From the NCBI GenBank assembly GCA_029261855.1, contig JAJDAN010000039.1:140954-204953 (forward strand): 64,000 nt of DNA. The letters are read 5' to 3'. Every line of letters starts with the position of its first letter. Within the stretch, counting starts at the first letter, position 1. This stretch comes from Deltaproteobacteria bacterium (lineage in GTDB: Bacteria > Myxococcota_A > UBA9160 > UBA4427). The position numbers and the translations under genes are program-made. Shown one piece after another: positions 25,719-33,766 of the stretch. Under the pieces are notes generated by a model. The model did no database searches and was not told the origin of the DNA. It worked only from the letters and a program-made list of their open reading frames with translations.

Positions 25719-26405
25719 ATGCTGTTCCACCGGTCCATCGCTCGCACCACTGCGGTTGCTGCGCTGCTGTTCTGTGCCTCTCTCGCCTTCGGCGGGAACG
25801 CCCAGGCACTCACCATCTCGAGCGGCGGCTTCGATCAAGCCCTCGGTTGCTCGGACGTCGCGTGCGGCGCGACCCAGACACTCACCTTCGATCCGAACGG
25901 CGATCCCGTCGCGGTGGTCTCCGGCAACGTCGACCTCGACACGATGGCGCTGACCCTGAGCTTCTCGTTCAGCGTGGTCGAGCTGTCGATGACGCCGGTC
26001 TCGGGAACCGACGACAACGGCGCCTCGGCAGTCGTCTTCACGAACACCACCTACGCGGCGAGTGGCGTTCCGGTGATGAACCTCGGTGGCGGCAACTTCC
26101 TCGTGGGGCCGGCCCAGACCGCCAGCGTGTCCGGGTCCCAGGAACAGGTCGGCGTCTCGGCCGCGGCCGCCTTCGCGGCACCCCTGGCGCGCCTCAACGG
26201 CAGCTGCCTGGTCGTCGGCGACGGACTCAGCTGTGGCCTCTCGTTCGGTCAGTCGGGCTTCAGCTTCGACGTCGGGGCCACTCCGGATGAAGAAGCCCGC
26301 TACTTCCAACACACCGCGAACATCCTCGCGGTTCCCGAACCGACGACGGCGGCCCTGATGGGCCTGGCGCTGTTCGGGATCGCAGTCGCCGGCCGCCGGC
26401 GCTAG
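25719..26405 (+). CDS. PEP-CTERM sorting-domain secreted protein
   Basis: 228 residues. Signal peptide (MLFHRSIARTTAVAALLFCA, ending near NAQA). The mature part opens LTISSGGFDQALGCSDVACG with two Cys, and a second Cys pair is in NGSCLVVGDGLSCGL, so a disulphide-stabilised beta domain is likely. The tail VPEPTTAALMGLALFGIAVA then GRRR is a PEP-CTERM signal. A GGGAGGAAAG site precedes the ATG. The TAG stop is the first codon of the 67-bp double-hairpin repeat. Confidence 0.87.
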   Translation: MLFHRSIARTTAVAALLFCASLAFGGNAQALTISSGGFDQALGCSDVACGATQTLTFDPNGDPVAVVSGNVDLDTMALTLSFSFSVVELSMTPVSGTDDNGASAVVFTNTTYAASGVPVMNLGGGNFLVGPAQTASVSGSQEQVGVSAAAAFAAPLARLNGSCLVVGDGLSCGLSFGQSGFSFDVGATPDEEARYFQHTANILAVPEPTTAALMGLALFGIAVAGRRR

Positions 26406-26468
26406 GACCGTGCGCGGCAGAACGCCGCGCACCCGCAGCAAGCCGGAACCGCAGGTTCCGGCGGCTAG
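26403..26468 (+). repeat. Stop-anchored double-hairpin repeat, copy 1
   Basis: Begins with the TAG stop of the PEP-CTERM gene and ends in CTAG. Hairpin A: GTGCGCGGC/GCCGCGCAC around AGAAC (26410-26432). Hairpin B: CCGGAACC/GGTTCCGG around GCA (26443-26461). Close to copy 2 (29993-30059), and a degraded copy 3 lies at 46814-46862. Probably a transcript-end or REP-like element. Confidence 0.8.
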
Positions 26469-26502
26469 CGCGGGACCGACGAAGACCCATCGGCGCGTCC
26501 GC

Positions 26503-26508
26503 TACAGT
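26503..26508 (+). promoter_or_regulatory. -10-like box 9 bases before the carboxylase start
   Basis: TACAGT, then 9 bases, then ATG at 26518, with no ribosome-binding sequence in between. It predicts a leaderless mRNA. Confidence 0.4.
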
Positions 26509-26517
26509 CGGGCGCCC

Positions 26518-28077
26518 ATGAGCTGGAAGCCCGAAGCGGACGCGATCCGCCGCCGACGCGAGCTGGCGGCCGCCCTCGGAGGCGAGGCCGCGGTCGAGCG
26601 CCAACACGCCCGCGGCCGAGGCACCGTCCGCGAACGCATCGACGGCCTGCTCGACCGCGATTCGTTCCGCGAACACGGCGGCATTGCCGGTCGGGGCGAA
26701 GTCGACGACGACGGCCAGCTGGCGTCCTTCACGCCGGCGAGTGTCGTCGCAGGAACGGGCGAGATCGACGGCCGACGCGTGGTCGTCTGCGGCGACGACT
26801 TCACGATCCGGGGAGCGGCCTACTCGGCCGTGGGCCTGAAGAAGGCCCTCTACGCCGACGCCCTGGCAGTGCGCCGACGCGTCCCCCTGGTGCGGTTGCT
26901 GGAAGGAGGCGGAGCGTCCATCGCGGGCGCGGGCGAGACGCGTGGCCGTTCGGGCTACGACATGACCGCGCCGGCGCCGCTCAACCTGCTCTCGATGGAG
27001 AGTCTCGCGACGGTGCCGGTCGTGTGCGCCGCGTTGGGACCGGTTGCGGGCTTCCCCGCTGGGCGGCTCGTCGCTTCCCACCTTTCGATCATGACCCGGG
27101 ACACCGCGCAGGTCCTCACGGGCGGTCCGGCACTGGTGGAGCGCGCCCTCAAGGAAAGCTCCAGCAAGGAGGAGCTCGGCAGCGCCAAAGTCCATCTTCG
27201 GAGCGGCGTGGTCGACAACGTCGCCGAGGACGAGGAGGACGTCTTTCGACAAGCTCGCAAGTTCTTGTCCTACCTGCCGTCGAGTGTGTGGGAACGATCG
27301 CCCGTATTCGACACGGGCGACCTGCGTCAGCGCGCGGAAGAAGAGTTGCTCTCGATCATCCCGCGCGAGCGCCGCAAGGTCTACAAGATCCGTCGGCTGA
27401 TCGGGCTGGTGGTGGATCGCGACTCCTTCTTCGAGATCACGACCGGCTTCGGCCGCAGCCAGGTCACCGGCTTCGCCCGCGTGGACGGGCGAGCGGTAGG
27501 CGTGCTCGCCAACGACTGCCGCTTCGACGGCGGCGCGATGACCGCCGAGGCCGCCCAGAAGATCCGGCGCTTCGTCGAGACCTGCGATGCCTTCGGCCTG
27601 CCCATCGTCAGCTTCGTCGACGAGCCCGGCTTCATGATCGGTGCCGCCGCCGAGCGAGCGGCCACCATCCGTCACGGCATGGCTGCCATGTTCGCGACCC
27701 TCCAGACCACCGTGCCGTGGTTCGCCGTCCTGGTCCGCAAAGCGTTCGGCGTGGCCCAGGGCATCCACCTCGGGCCTGCCAGCACCGTCGTCGCCTGGCC
27801 GTCGGCGGAGAGCGGCGCGCTTCCGGTGGAAGCCGGCGTGGCTCTCGCCTACCGCGCGGAGATCGAGGCTGCCCCCGACCCCGACGCCCGACGCCGGGCC
27901 CTGGAAGAGGAGATGGCCGCCGCCCAGTCCATCCTTCCGCGCGCCGAGGAGTTCGGCGTCCACGACCTGATCGATCCGCGCGAAACGCGTCCGCGGCTGT
28001 GCGACTGGCTGGACGAAATCGAGCCGCAGCTCGCGCAACGCGAGCGCGGGCCGCGCCGCTACTCGATGCGCCCCTGA
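26518..28077 (+). CDS. Acyl-CoA carboxylase carboxyltransferase subunit (propionyl-CoA carboxylase beta-like)
   Basis: 519 residues, normal for the biotin-dependent carboxyltransferase family. Two crotonase-like halves: N-terminal ARGRGTVRERIDGLLDRDSFREHGG, VVVCGDDFTIRGAAYSAVGLKKA and LLEGGGASIA; C-terminal RDSFFEITTGFGRSQVTGFARVDGRAVGVLAND and FVDEPGFMIGAAAERAATIRHGMAA. It would transfer carboxyl groups from biotin to an acyl-CoA. No biotin carboxylase or biotin carrier gene is adjacent, so these must come from elsewhere, or the enzyme is a sodium-independent relative. The GxxAG oxyanion regions appear intact. Confidence 0.87.
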   Translation: MSWKPEADAIRRRRELAAALGGEAAVERQHARGRGTVRERIDGLLDRDSFREHGGIAGRGEVDDDGQLASFTPASVVAGTGEIDGRRVVVCGDDFTIRGAAYSAVGLKKALYADALAVRRRVPLVRLLEGGGASIAGAGETRGRSGYDMTAPAPLNLLSMESLATVPVVCAALGPVAGFPAGRLVASHLSIMTRDTAQVLTGGPALVERALKESSSKEELGSAKVHLRSGVVDNVAEDEEDVFRQARKFLSYLPSSVWERSPVFDTGDLRQRAEEELLSIIPRERRKVYKIRRLIGLVVDRDSFFEITTGFGRSQVTGFARVDGRAVGVLANDCRFDGGAMTAEAAQKIRRFVETCDAFGLPIVSFVDEPGFMIGAAAERAATIRHGMAAMFATLQTTVPWFAVLVRKAFGVAQGIHLGPASTVVAWPSAESGALPVEAGVALAYRAEIEAAPDPDARRRALEEEMAAAQSILPRAEEFGVHDLIDPRETRPRLCDWLDEIEPQLAQRERGPRRYSMRP

Positions 28078-28089
28078 GCGCGAACACCG

Positions 28090-28173
28090 ATGCCCCGCCA
28101 ACCTCCCGACGTGCCCCGCCACCCTCCCGACATGCCCCACCACCCTCCCGACATGCCCCGCCACCCTCCCAGC
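28090..28173 (+). repeat. Four tandem 21-bp repeats at the XdhC N-terminus
   Basis: Four 21-base units (28090, 28111, 28132, 28153) encode Met/Val-Pro-Arg/His-Gln/His-Pro-Pro-Asp. Each unit has its own in-frame ATG or GTG. Units differ at one to three bases; the last diverges at its end. Confidence 0.85.
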
Positions 28174-29229
28174 GACCCCCGAGAGCAGCCCCCGGGCACA
28201 CCCGACGTCCTCGATGAGATCGCACGCTGGCGCGAGGCGGGTCGGGGCGTGGCCCTGGCCACCGTCATCGCGACATGGGGGTCGTCGCCACGTCCCGCCG
28301 GCAGCCTCCTCGGCGTCGACGACGCCGGGCACATGGTCGGCTCGGTCTCGGGAGGCTGCGTCGAAGGGTCGGTGGTGGAGACGGCGCTCGCCGTCATCGC
28401 GTCGGGCCGCCCGGAGATCCTCGACTTCGGCGTGACCGACGAGATGGCCTGGGAGGTGGGACTGGCCTGCGGTGGCGAGATGCAGGTCTACGTCGACCGC
28501 GTCGCCGCTCCGGGCGAAAGTTCCGGGCAAGCGGGCGCCTGGCTCGACGGGCTGTTGCAGGACCGCGCCGACAAGCGCCCCGTCGCCCTGGTCGTCGATC
28601 TCGCCAGCGGCCGTCGGGAGCGGCTCCACCCCGGGCCCGGCGACGCACCGGACGCGTCCGCTGACGCCGACGTCGCGGCCTCTGCGCGGGAAGCGCTTCG
28701 CAGCGACCTGGCGCGACTACTCGACCACGACCCGGTGCCGCTCTTCGTCCAGCCCTTCAACCCGCCCCTGCGATTGGTCGTCGTGGGCGCCGTACACATC
28801 GCGCAACCCTTGTGTCGCATGGCTTCCGAGATCGGCTACGCGGTCACGATCGTCGACCCGCGTCGGGCGTTCGCGAACGCGGACCGCTTTCCCGGGGTCG
28901 ATCTCCTGCACGACTGGCCCGACGACGCCCTCCGCGCTCTCGCGCTCGACGCGCGAACTGCCGTCGTCACGCTTACCCACGATCCCAAGCTCGACGACCC
29001 CGCGCTTGCCGTCGCGCTCCGGTCCCCGGCCTTCTATGTGGGCAGCCTCGGCAGTCAGCGCACCCAGGCGAGACGGCTCGAGCGGCTCGCTGCTCTCGGG
29101 CTCAGTGAGGCTGAGAGTGCCCGCCTCCACGGACCGGTCGGACTCGCCATCGGCGCGCGCTCCCCGGCAGAGATCGCGGTCTCGATCCTGGCCGAGATCA
29201 CCGCCCGGCTTCGCGAGCGCTCCGCCTGA
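28090..29229 (+). CDS. XdhC/CoxI family molybdenum cofactor-insertion protein
   Basis: Up to 379 residues. After a repeat-derived N-terminus (28090-28173) come the XdhC_CoxI domain (VALATVIATWGSSPRPAGSLLGV, SVSGGCVEGSVVE, GLACGGEMQVYVDR) and the Rossmann-type XdhC C-domain (LRLVVVGAVHIAQPLCRMASEIGYAVTIVDPR, FYVGSLGSQRTQARRLERL). The normal GAGH of the Rossmann motif reads GAVH. Such proteins sulfurate and insert the Mo cofactor into xanthine dehydrogenase-like hydroxylases, none of which is in the window. The start is uncertain because every repeat unit has an in-frame ATG or GTG. It overlaps the convergent desaturase gene by 32 bases. Confidence 0.82.
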   Translation: MPRQPPDVPRHPPDMPHHPPDMPRHPPSDPREQPPGTPDVLDEIARWREAGRGVALATVIATWGSSPRPAGSLLGVDDAGHMVGSVSGGCVEGSVVETALAVIASGRPEILDFGVTDEMAWEVGLACGGEMQVYVDRVAAPGESSGQAGAWLDGLLQDRADKRPVALVVDLASGRRERLHPGPGDAPDASADADVAASAREALRSDLARLLDHDPVPLFVQPFNPPLRLVVVGAVHIAQPLCRMASEIGYAVTIVDPRRAFANADRFPGVDLLHDWPDDALRALALDARTAVVTLTHDPKLDDPALAVALRSPAFYVGSLGSQRTQARRLERLAALGLSEAESARLHGPVGLAIGARSPAEIAVSILAEITARLRERSA

Positions 29230-29941
29230 AGCGGGTAAGAATGCGCGCCAGGACGACCTCCGCGCGAACGAAGAAGCCGACCCGGTCGAGCGCCGGATTG
29301 AGCCAGCCCGCGGTCACGCAGTAGCTCTGGTCGTGGGACGCCCGGTGATGACGCGCGTGCATCTCCGGCGAGAGCACCAGGCCGACTCGCTGCAGCCACG
29401 CCACGCCCGGGGGAGGCACGGCCATGTGGGCCCAGCAGTGGAACGCGTTCGTCGCGAAGAGCGCGATCGCGAGTGCCGAGACGACGACATGCAGCGCCTG
29501 CCCCGAAAGTGACATGCCGGGCCCCCCGCTCACGAGGAGCGCAAGGCCGAGGGGCAAGGTCGCCAGCGCGTTGTTCCCCAGTAGCTCGAGGAAGCCGTGC
29601 TGCGTGATCTCCGCGGGGTCGCTGTGATGGGCGCGAAACGGAGCGACGAGCAGCGGCCCCAGCAGTGGCGTTCGCGGATGGAAGTAGGTGTCGGCCACCC
29701 AGTGGACGCAGCCTCCCACGAAATCCGCCGCCGCGAATCCAACCAGGCCCCCCAGCGGAGCCAGCCACAGTAGACGGCCCGCAGGCGAGACCGAGACGAT
29801 CCCTGCGATCACCGCGCCCCAGAGCAGGACGAACGAGGCCACCGAAATAACCTCGATGGCGACGATCCAGCGGGGCCGGGCCGCTCGCGCGGCCACTCCT
29901 GCGCGCGCTCTCGCGATGGAAGCGGCCGATCGTCTCGTCAC
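29198..29941 (-). CDS. carF: CarF/PEDS1 (TMEM189)-like plasmanylethanolamine desaturase
   Basis: 247 residues from the GTG at 29941, which has GGGAGG 10 bases upstream (a GTG at 29953 is possible but too close to that site). Four hydrophobic segments and a conserved His set: FVGGCVHWVADTYFHP, FRAHHSDPAEITQHGFLELLGNN, HCWAHMAVPPPGVAWLQRVGLVLSPEMHARHH, and SYCVTAGWLNPALDRVGF. This is the lipid desaturase (Kua/TMEM189) pattern, known in Myxococcus CarF and animal PEDS1, which introduce the vinyl-ether bond of plasmalogens. It suggests ether lipids in this organism. The stop overlaps the convergent XdhC gene. Confidence 0.85.
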   Translation of the reverse strand: MTRRSAASIARARAGVAARAARPRWIVAIEVISVASFVLLWGAVIAGIVSVSPAGRLLWLAPLGGLVGFAAADFVGGCVHWVADTYFHPRTPLLGPLLVAPFRAHHSDPAEITQHGFLELLGNNALATLPLGLALLVSGGPGMSLSGQALHVVVSALAIALFATNAFHCWAHMAVPPPGVAWLQRVGLVLSPEMHARHHRASHDQSYCVTAGWLNPALDRVGFFVRAEVVLARILTRFRRSAREAGR

Positions 29942-29992
29942 AACGCTCCACACCTCCCGGTGTCGCGGTCGGGCCGAGCTTGGAACCGCGTG

Positions 29993-30059
29993 CTAGCAAG
30001 CCGGAATCGCAGATTCCGGCTTGCTGCGGGTGCGCGGCCTTACGCCGCGCACGATCCTA
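29993..30059 (-). repeat. Stop-anchored double-hairpin repeat, copy 2
   Basis: Reads on the minus strand from the TAG stop of the serine hydrolase gene. Hairpin A: GCCGCGCAC (30044-30052) with GTGCGCGGC (30030-30038). Hairpin B: AGCAAGCCGGAATC (29995-30008) with its exact complement at 30012-30025, a 14-bp stem with a 3-base loop. Ends in CTAG like copy 1. Confidence 0.85.
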
Positions 30060-31115
30060 GACCGTGTCACGGAAGCAGTCGACGACTTCCTTCATCCATG
30101 CGTTCATGCGCGGCGCGAACTCGATGGGCGTCACGCCCAGGCGCACGACGATGAGATCGAGCCCCGGTACCAGGGTGATCCGCTGGCCGTTGTAGCCGTT
30201 GGCCTGGAAGATCCCGAGACTGCCCGGAATCACCCACCAGTGCGACCCGTAGGCGAAGTTCTCGCTCGGCGCCTCGTCGCTCAAGCGCCTTGCGTGGTCG
30301 ACCCAGCCGGCGGGCAGGATGCGGCGTCCGGCGAAGACCCCGTCCCGGAGATACAGCAAGCCGAAGCGGGCGAAGTCGCGGGCCGTCGCGTAGGCGAACG
30401 AGGATCCGATCCAGGTGCCCGCCTCATCGAAGCGAAGGGTCGCGCTGCGCATACCCAGGGGATCGAAGAGCCGCTCTCGCATGAAGCGCTCCACGGGCGG
30501 ACCCGCCCCGAGCACGCCCGACACGAGAGAGGACACGATGTTGCTGGTGCCGCTCGAATAGTAGAAGGAACTACCGGGCGGGTGTGCGAGCGGGCAGCTC
30601 GCCGCGTAGCCGGCGACATCGTCCTTGCCGGGCCCGAAGAGCATGTCGATGACGTTGCGCTGGGCGTCGGTCTTGTCCGTGTAGTCTTCGAGGAAGTCGA
30701 GGCCGCTGCGCATCTTCAGCAGCTGATCGAGGGTGATGCCGTGCCGGTCGTCGGACGGATCGCTCCAGGCTTCGACACCGGCGGGACCGTCCAGGGACAG
30801 CTTGCCCTCCCCGACGAGCAGACCACACACCGCGTGCAGGACGCTCTTCGCCATGGACCACGACAGGTGGGTGGTGGTCGCGTCCATTCCCTCGGCATAG
30901 CGCTCCGCAACGATCCGACCCCGGTGCACGATCAGGCTGGCGTTCGTCTCGGGCATCTCGGCCGGCTGGCAGAACGCGTAGTCGAGCAGCTTGTCGAGGG
31001 ACGCGACATCGACGCCGGCGCCGGGGCTGCCTTCGGGCCAGTCCGGTTCCGGCCACGCCGTCCGCTCGGGCTGCGGCGGGAGCGGCACCAGGGGCGCATC
31101 GGCTTCGTCGAGCAT
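30057..31115 (-). CDS. Beta-lactamase/esterase-fold serine hydrolase
   Basis: 352 residues. SMAK (about 87-90) is the SxxK nucleophile motif, FYYSSGTSN provides the YxS/N element, and the C-terminal QANGYNGQRITLVPGLDLIVVR is the third motif region. No signal peptide is visible, so a cytoplasmic esterase or amidase is more likely than a penicillin-binding role. GAGGCG ribosome site before the ATG. It follows two crotonase-family genes on the same strand (37-base gap), suggesting ester or thioester hydrolysis in the same pathway. Confidence 0.85.
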   Translation of the reverse strand: MLDEADAPLVPLPPQPERTAWPEPDWPEGSPGAGVDVASLDKLLDYAFCQPAEMPETNASLIVHRGRIVAERYAEGMDATTTHLSWSMAKSVLHAVCGLLVGEGKLSLDGPAGVEAWSDPSDDRHGITLDQLLKMRSGLDFLEDYTDKTDAQRNVIDMLFGPGKDDVAGYAASCPLAHPPGSSFYYSSGTSNIVSSLVSGVLGAGPPVERFMRERLFDPLGMRSATLRFDEAGTWIGSSFAYATARDFARFGLLYLRDGVFAGRRILPAGWVDHARRLSDEAPSENFAYGSHWWVIPGSLGIFQANGYNGQRITLVPGLDLIVVRLGVTPIEFAPRMNAWMKEVVDCFRDTV

Positions 31116-31152
31116 GTGGAGTCGCCTCCTCGTCGCGGCTTCGGGTTCGGGG

Positions 31153-31986
31153 TCAGCGCCCTCGGAACACCGGCGGACGCTTCTCGGCGAAGGCCGAGAC
31201 GGCTTCCTGGTAGTCCTCGGTCATGGCGCCGCGCACCATCCGGTCCGCCTCGTAGTCGAGGCAGGTCCGCAGGTCGGCTTCCTGGGCCCGGTTCAGGTTT
31301 GCCTTCATGAAGCGGTGGGCGACCGGTGGGCCGGCTGCAATCGTACGCGCCAGCTCGAAGGCTTCGGCCTGCAGGACGTCGTCGGCCACGACGCGGTTGA
31401 CGAGACCGAGCTGCTCGCATTCCCGGGCGGACACGCGCTTGTTCGTGAAGTAGATCTCGCGGGCCCGAGCCGTTCCGACGAGCTGGGTGAGGAGCCAGGT
31501 GCCGCCGTAGTCGCCCGAAAGGCCGAGACGCGAAAACGACGTCAACAAGAAGGCGCTCTCGGCTGCGATCCGGATGTCCGCGGACAGCGCCAGGGAAAAG
31601 CCCGCCCCGGCCGCCGCGCCGGGCAGCGCCACGATCACGGGCTTCGGGAGCGCCCGGATCTTCGCCGGAAGCCGGTGCTCCCAGCGCAGCAACCGTTGCC
31701 GGTCCTCCATGGAAGGCGGGCGGCCGGCACTGGCCATGACCTTGGTGTCGCCTCCGGAGCAGAAAGCCTTGCCTGCACCCGTCAGCAACACGCAGCCGAC
31801 GCCTTCGTCGACCTCGAGCACGTCGAAGACCCGGTGCAGCGCCTCCTTGAGAGGGACCGACAAGGCGTTTCGGGACTCGGGTCGATTGAGGGTCACGACC
31901 GCTACCCGCTCCTCGACGCGGCACAACAGCTCTTCCGTCCCGGTGTCGATGCTTCGCACTTCGGACGCGGCTTCCATGGGGGCCAT
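31153..31986 (-). CDS. PaaG-like enoyl-CoA isomerase (crotonase family)
   Basis: 277 residues. The crotonase core is clear: AVVTLNRPESRNALS, GAGKAFCSGGDTKVMA, VALPGAAAGAGFSLALSADIRIA. Both hydratase glutamates are missing: the first position is Ser (GAGFSLA) and the second is Ser (LLTSF). An Asp in LGLSGDYGGTWLLTQLVG matches the acid of PaaG-type isomerases. It therefore probably shifts double bonds rather than adding water. Start ATG at 31986, with an alternative ATG three codons on. It begins 2 bases after the upstream hydratase stop. Confidence 0.85.
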   Translation of the reverse strand: MAPMEAASEVRSIDTGTEELLCRVEERVAVVTLNRPESRNALSVPLKEALHRVFDVLEVDEGVGCVLLTGAGKAFCSGGDTKVMASAGRPPSMEDRQRLLRWEHRLPAKIRALPKPVIVALPGAAAGAGFSLALSADIRIAAESAFLLTSFSRLGLSGDYGGTWLLTQLVGTARAREIYFTNKRVSARECEQLGLVNRVVADDVLQAEAFELARTIAAGPPVAHRFMKANLNRAQEADLRTCLDYEADRMVRGAMTEDYQEAVSAFAEKRPPVFRGR

Positions 31987-31988
31987 GC

Positions 31989-32768
31989 TCAGCGTCCCCG
32001 ATAGACCGGCTCGCGCGTCTCCGCGCGTGCCTGCTTCATCTCGGCGTAGTCATCGGAAGCAAAGACCAGGGTCTGGGCCACGGACTCTTCCTGCATCGAG
32101 TGGTCTACCAGGGGCGTCGCCAGCCGGTCGAGGGTCCGACGGAACATCTTCACGGTGAATGCCGGCGCCTTGGCGATGGCGGCAGCGATCTCGAGTGCGG
32201 TTTCGTCCAGCGCCTCGTCGGGAACCACGCGGGAAACGACGCCGTGTCGCAGCGCTTCCTGGGCGTCCATCGGCCTCCCGGTGAGGGCCAGGTCCGCCGC
32301 CAGGCCGTGCCCCGCCATCTGGAAGAGCCGCGCGGTGCCGCCCGAGTCCGGGACGACGCCGTGCCCGATCTCCGGCAGCATCATTCGCGTACTCTCCGCC
32401 GCGATCCGGATGTCGCACAGCAAGGCGCGTTCGAAGGATCCACCGATCACCCAGCCCTTCATGGCCACGACCACGGGCACCGGCAGGGAGAACAACAGGC
32501 GCGTGCCCGCGTGCCCCCGTTCGATGAAGTCGAAATCGGTGATGTCCTCCGTCCGAACGCCGAGCTCGGAAACGTCGCGTCCGGAAGAGAAGGACTTGCC
32601 ATTGCCCCGCCACACGACCACGCGAAGGCCCGGCCGGTCGTGCAGCTCGCGCAGGCAGTCGAAGAGACGGCGGTCCATCGCGTCGTTGGCGGCGTTGTGC
32701 TTTTCCGGGCGGTTGTTGCTCAGCACCGCGACGGGGCCGTCGTAGTCGAGGGTGATCAGCTCGCTCAT
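31989..32768 (-). CDS. Enoyl-CoA hydratase family protein
   Basis: 259 residues. LSNNRPEKHNAANDAMDRRLF, GNGKSFSSGRDVSEL and VVVAMKGWVIGGSFERALLCDIRIAAE are crotonase blocks. Both catalytic glutamates of hydratases are in place (GSFERA and MMLPEIGHG), so trans-2-enoyl-CoA hydration is likely. ATG 32768 has CAGGAGA just upstream; longer extension reads into non-homologous sequence. It leads the minus-strand unit with the PaaG-like and serine hydrolase genes, divergent from an SDR unit 102 bases away. Confidence 0.87.
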   Translation of the reverse strand: MSELITLDYDGPVAVLSNNRPEKHNAANDAMDRRLFDCLRELHDRPGLRVVVWRGNGKSFSSGRDVSELGVRTEDITDFDFIERGHAGTRLLFSLPVPVVVAMKGWVIGGSFERALLCDIRIAAESTRMMLPEIGHGVVPDSGGTARLFQMAGHGLAADLALTGRPMDAQEALRHGVVSRVVPDEALDETALEIAAAIAKAPAFTVKMFRRTLDRLATPLVDHSMQEESVAQTLVFASDDYAEMKQARAETREPVYRGR

Positions 32769-32870
32769 CGGCTTCTCCTGCCTTGTCGCACCGGGATCTC
32801 GGCGGGCTCGACGCCCGGCTCCAGAAGCTATCATGGCACGCCCTTCGAGACGCAGAGGAGAGATCGCGGC

Positions 32871-33743
32871 ATGGGCCTTCCTGAACCGCCGTCACTGGGG
32901 GCGTCGGCACTCCCCGCTGGCACCTTTGCCGACCAGGTCGTGATCGTGACGGGCGGTGGCACCGGGCTCGGCAAGGCCATGGCGGTGGAGTTCGCCCGGC
33001 TGGGCGCGCGCATCGCCATCGTGAGCCGCAAGGAAGAGCACCGCGCAGCCGGTGTCGCGGCCATCGAGTCGGTCGGCGCCAAGGCGATCGGGGTCGGCTG
33101 CGACATCCGGCAGCCGGATCAGATCTCCGAGGCCTTCGACGTCGTCGAGCGCGAGCTCGGGGCCGCAGACGTCCTCGTGAACAACGCCGCGGGCAACTTC
33201 CCGGTGCCTGCAGAGGACATGAGTCCGAACGCCTGGCGAACCGTCGTCGACATCGTGCTGAACGGAACCTTCTACTGCTCACGGGAATTCGGGCGGCGAC
33301 ATCTCAGCGCCGCGACGCCCGGCAACATCATCAACATCGGCGCCGCCTACGCGTGGACGGGCGGCCCGGGCTTCGCACATTCCGCCGCCGGCAAGGCGGG
33401 GGTCAAGAACCTGACGGAGACCCTGGCCGTCGAGTGGGCCCCCTACGGCATCCGGGTGAACGCGCTGGTACCCGGGCTCTTCCCCCACGAGGACGAAGTC
33501 CAGGCCATCCGTTCGGTCCCCGAGCGCCGCAAGAACGACGGCGCTCGCTCACCCGCCCTGCGCGTGGGACATCCTCATGAGCTCGGCTGGGCCGCGACCT
33601 TCCTGGCCTCTCCGTTCGCCTCGTACATCACGGGGCACACCCTGGTCGTCGACGGCGCCAACTGGCAGCGCCGGTCGATGCTCATGCCCGAATTCGTTCC
33701 GATCCGCGAGCAGCTCGGCAAGGGCCCCTTCGGCAGCGACTGA
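32871..33743 (+). CDS. 2,4-dienoyl-CoA reductase-like SDR
   Basis: 290 residues. VIVTGGGTGLGKAMAVEFARLGARI is the cofactor motif; NNAAGNFPVP and INIGAAYAWTGGPGFAHSAAGKAGVKNL match the DECR subgroup, where the usual Tyr-x3-Lys is replaced by a Ser/Ala-rich Lys motif (SAAGKAG). Also EWAPYGIRVNALVPG. It would reduce 2,4-dienoyl-CoA formed during unsaturated fatty acid breakdown, with NADPH. GAGGAG site 9 bases before the ATG; a TATCAT box lies about 40 bases upstream. First gene of a three-gene plus-strand unit. Confidence 0.86.
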   Translation: MGLPEPPSLGASALPAGTFADQVVIVTGGGTGLGKAMAVEFARLGARIAIVSRKEEHRAAGVAAIESVGAKAIGVGCDIRQPDQISEAFDVVERELGAADVLVNNAAGNFPVPAEDMSPNAWRTVVDIVLNGTFYCSREFGRRHLSAATPGNIINIGAAYAWTGGPGFAHSAAGKAGVKNLTETLAVEWAPYGIRVNALVPGLFPHEDEVQAIRSVPERRKNDGARSPALRVGHPHELGWAATFLASPFASYITGHTLVVDGANWQRRSMLMPEFVPIREQLGKGPFGSD

Positions 33744-33766
33744 GCGGCCCGTTCAAGGAGAGTTCG

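Noticed and set aside
28090..28173. CRISPR-like array
   Set aside because: Units are contiguous without spacers and keep a reading frame; it is a coding tandem repeat.
32832..32848. Possible sigma-54 promoter (TGGCACGCCCTTCGA) before the SDR at 32871
   Set aside because: The -12 half lacks the GC at the required position.
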